Of a DNA stretch of 64,000 nucleotides, positions 63,043-64,000 are shown piece by piece. Every line of letters starts with the position of its first letter. Within the stretch, counting starts at the first letter, position 1. The position numbers were made by a program, and so were the translations under genes. The stretch is from Phytohabitans houttuyneae (GTDB taxonomy: Bacteria; Actinomycetota; Actinomycetes; Mycobacteriales; Micromonosporaceae): the NCBI RefSeq assembly GCF_011764425.1, contig NZ_BLPF01000001.1, forward strand, positions 3,773,001 through 3,837,000. Direction: 5' to 3'. Below the pieces are notes generated by a model. That model saw only the letters and a program-made list of their open reading frames with translations. It made no database searches and was not told where the DNA came from.

Positions 63043-63588
63043 TCACCGGCGCCGAACACGCCGCGAGTGAACCCGGGTCCGCCTGGGAATTTGGCGACTC
63101 ATGTCGTGCCAATGGCCGAAGTCGGGAGAACGGCCACATTCGCATGGGTCCTCGCCATCCGCCAACTTGAACTCAAGCGTGAGGCGGACATCCTTTATGT
63201 CGGGATCGAGTCCACGTTCGACTGCCCGCGCCCCACGACGACCTGTCGACGGTCGAATCACGGTGCCGAAGCCCTGTGGCGGCATCTCGACCTCCTCGGG
63301 CCGGGCTTGCTTGCCGTCGGTGAACACCGTTGTAGTTCTCACCACATAGCGCCGCCAGGTGAGGTTATGAAGCTCCAGCCAATAAGGCATGTCGGCGGGC
63401 GCGTGCTTGATCTCGTATCGAGGCGCCAGCTCCTCATGGCGGCGTGCGGCCTCGATTCGGGCCACGGTTTTGGCGGCTTCAGTCGATGCCTCCGCGGCTT
63501 GGGTCGCCTTTTCGCTGATCCAGAGCGCAACGCAGGCGGCTGCGGCGGATGCGACGGTGGCGATGCAAGCGAACGCCTCAATGACCAC
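63043..63588 (-). CDS. Membrane-anchored hypothetical protein
   Basis: 181 residues from the GTG at 63,588. One N-terminal membrane helix (VIEAFACIATVASAAAACVALWI), a coiled-coil helix (KATQAAEASTEAAKTVARIEAARRHEEL) and a beta domain (YEIKHAPADMPYWLELHNLTWRRYVVRTTTVFTDGKQARPEEVEM...VRLTLEFKLADGEDPCECGRSPDFGHWHDM) containing a CECG pair. The ribosome site is weak and the start uncertain. Many phage and island proteins share this plan; function not recognised. Confidence 0.55.
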   Translation of the reverse strand: MVIEAFACIATVASAAAACVALWISEKATQAAEASTEAAKTVARIEAARRHEELAPRYEIKHAPADMPYWLELHNLTWRRYVVRTTTVFTDGKQARPEEVEMPPQGFGTVIRPSTGRRGARAVERGLDPDIKDVRLTLEFKLADGEDPCECGRSPDFGHWHDMSRQIPRRTRVHSRRVRRR

Positions 63589-64000
63589 GAGATCAGCATG
63601 ATCCGAGTTGGCGGACGTGGGTGGGCGTATCGAGAAGGATCGCAACCCAGCGACGCACAAAGGGCGGGCCTGGGTGTCATCCCGACAACCCGCCGCCCCT
63701 GAGGCTGGGTGCACGAGGCGGGATCCTCCGTGCCCATGGGCAAGGCATCTCGCCCTGGTGCGTGGTGGCCGGCTTGGGCCGCTGTAGCGGGTGGCACCGT
63801 TTCCAATGCCTGACAACCACCCATGCAACCCCTGATTCTACCGGGCATTCGCAGGTGTCGGTACCGCGAAAGGGTTACGCCGCAAGGGATAACGGCTCTT
63901 GCGCGTCAGCCTCCGTCGCAACCACCTCAGCGCCGTGATGGGTTGCGGGATTCATCCCGTCTCTATGCGGGGTTCTATCCGTCACGCCGGTCGGGGACCT
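63589..64000. other. Right-end stretch without a convincing gene
   Basis: Open frames here have poor codon bias. On the minus strand a TAGAAT-like -10 lies near 63,835, and GGGAT-TC-ATCCC (about 63,948-63,959) is a short palindrome. The region may hold a promoter or control site for genes beyond the window. No tRNA 3'-end copy was seen, so the element does not end here. Confidence 0.4.

Larger units (their letters stand above)
52041..64000. mobile_element. Probable integrative element or genomic island, left arm only
   Basis: Immediately 3' of the tRNA-Lys gene the window changes from recognisable chromosomal genes to short, mostly unknown genes: a KorSA-sized GntR protein, a HerA-like ATPase, RNA/DNA end-processing enzymes, a ribbon-helix-helix repressor and tandem small paralogues. 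Integration at tRNA 3' ends is common for actinobacterial integrative elements. I saw no second copy of the tRNA 3' end, no integrase, no replication initiator and no transfer protein, so the other end and the mobility genes would lie beyond 64,000. Confidence 0.55.

Noticed and set aside
63621-63938. 105-codon plus-strand frame at the right end
   Set aside because: Amino-acid composition is random-like and there is no ribosome site.

Overview
The window is chromosomal DNA from a very high G+C actinobacterium. G/C dominates third codon positions, GTG starts and GTGA/ATGA stop-start overlaps are frequent, and several genes look leaderless. A gyl-type glycerol locus under an IclR regulator, SARP and LAL regulators, a DUF3152 protein, a DtxR-type iron box and recurrent intergenic TTGATCAGGGA inverted repeats fit Micromonosporaceae best; that placement is inference. 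No CRISPR array, rRNA or insertion sequence was seen.

Layout. 1-8.4 kb: a truncated PLP threonine/serine dehydratase, a DUF4352 protein and a STAS protein, then a glycerol locus (glpF-glpK-glpD on the minus strand; IclR regulator plus a second glycerol kinase on the plus strand). 8.5-16.9 kb: a GNAT enzyme and a seven-gene minus-strand operon with two membrane-fusion proteins, a response regulator and kinase, a MacB-type ABC ATPase and permease, and a small membrane protein; a lipoprotein gene diverges from it. 17-22 kb: an MFS exporter with a divergent GntR regulator and a near-perfect operator, mscL, a PadR-controlled ABC transporter and a methyltransferase. 22.4-26.3 kb: an orphan PD-(D/E)XK nuclease-like gene of lower G+C, then a second two-component system. 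26.5-33.7 kb: a DUF3152 protein, three coupled proline-rich membrane proteins and other membrane proteins. 33.9-42.9 kb: secreted GH74-CBM2 xyloglucanase, LysR/metE pair, class-V aminotransferase, acetyltransferase, DHFR-like reductase. 43-51.9 kb: SARP-NB-ARC-TPR regulator, trypsin-like protease, heme oxygenase with a DUF2470 partner behind an iron box, LAL-type LuxR regulator, DoxX protein.

From tRNA-Lys(UUU) at 51,965-52,040 onward the content changes to short genes of mostly unknown function, consistent with one arm of an integrative element whose far end lies outside the window. Its core is a minus-strand operon of about eleven genes (62,187 to 55,843). It encodes a coupled 19-residue leader peptide, a winged-helix-like protein, a zinc-ribbon protein with a faint exonuclease-like region, a HerA/FtsK-like ATPase ending in two winged-helix repeats, two HAD-type enzymes (one like the polynucleotide 3'-phosphatase domain) and an RlaP-like nucleotidyltransferase. 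Two TGGTTAACCA operators separate it from a divergent ribbon-helix-helix regulator and a tandem pair of small paralogues. ATPase plus nucleic-acid end-processing enzymes under a dedicated repressor make this the best candidate for an undescribed conflict or RNA-repair system.

Six genes (glpD, the IclR regulator, the second glpK, a membrane-fusion protein, the LAL regulator and a small island gene) are broken by what looks like the loss of one base in a G or C run of four to seven. This pattern points to homopolymer errors in the assembly rather than six real pseudogenes.
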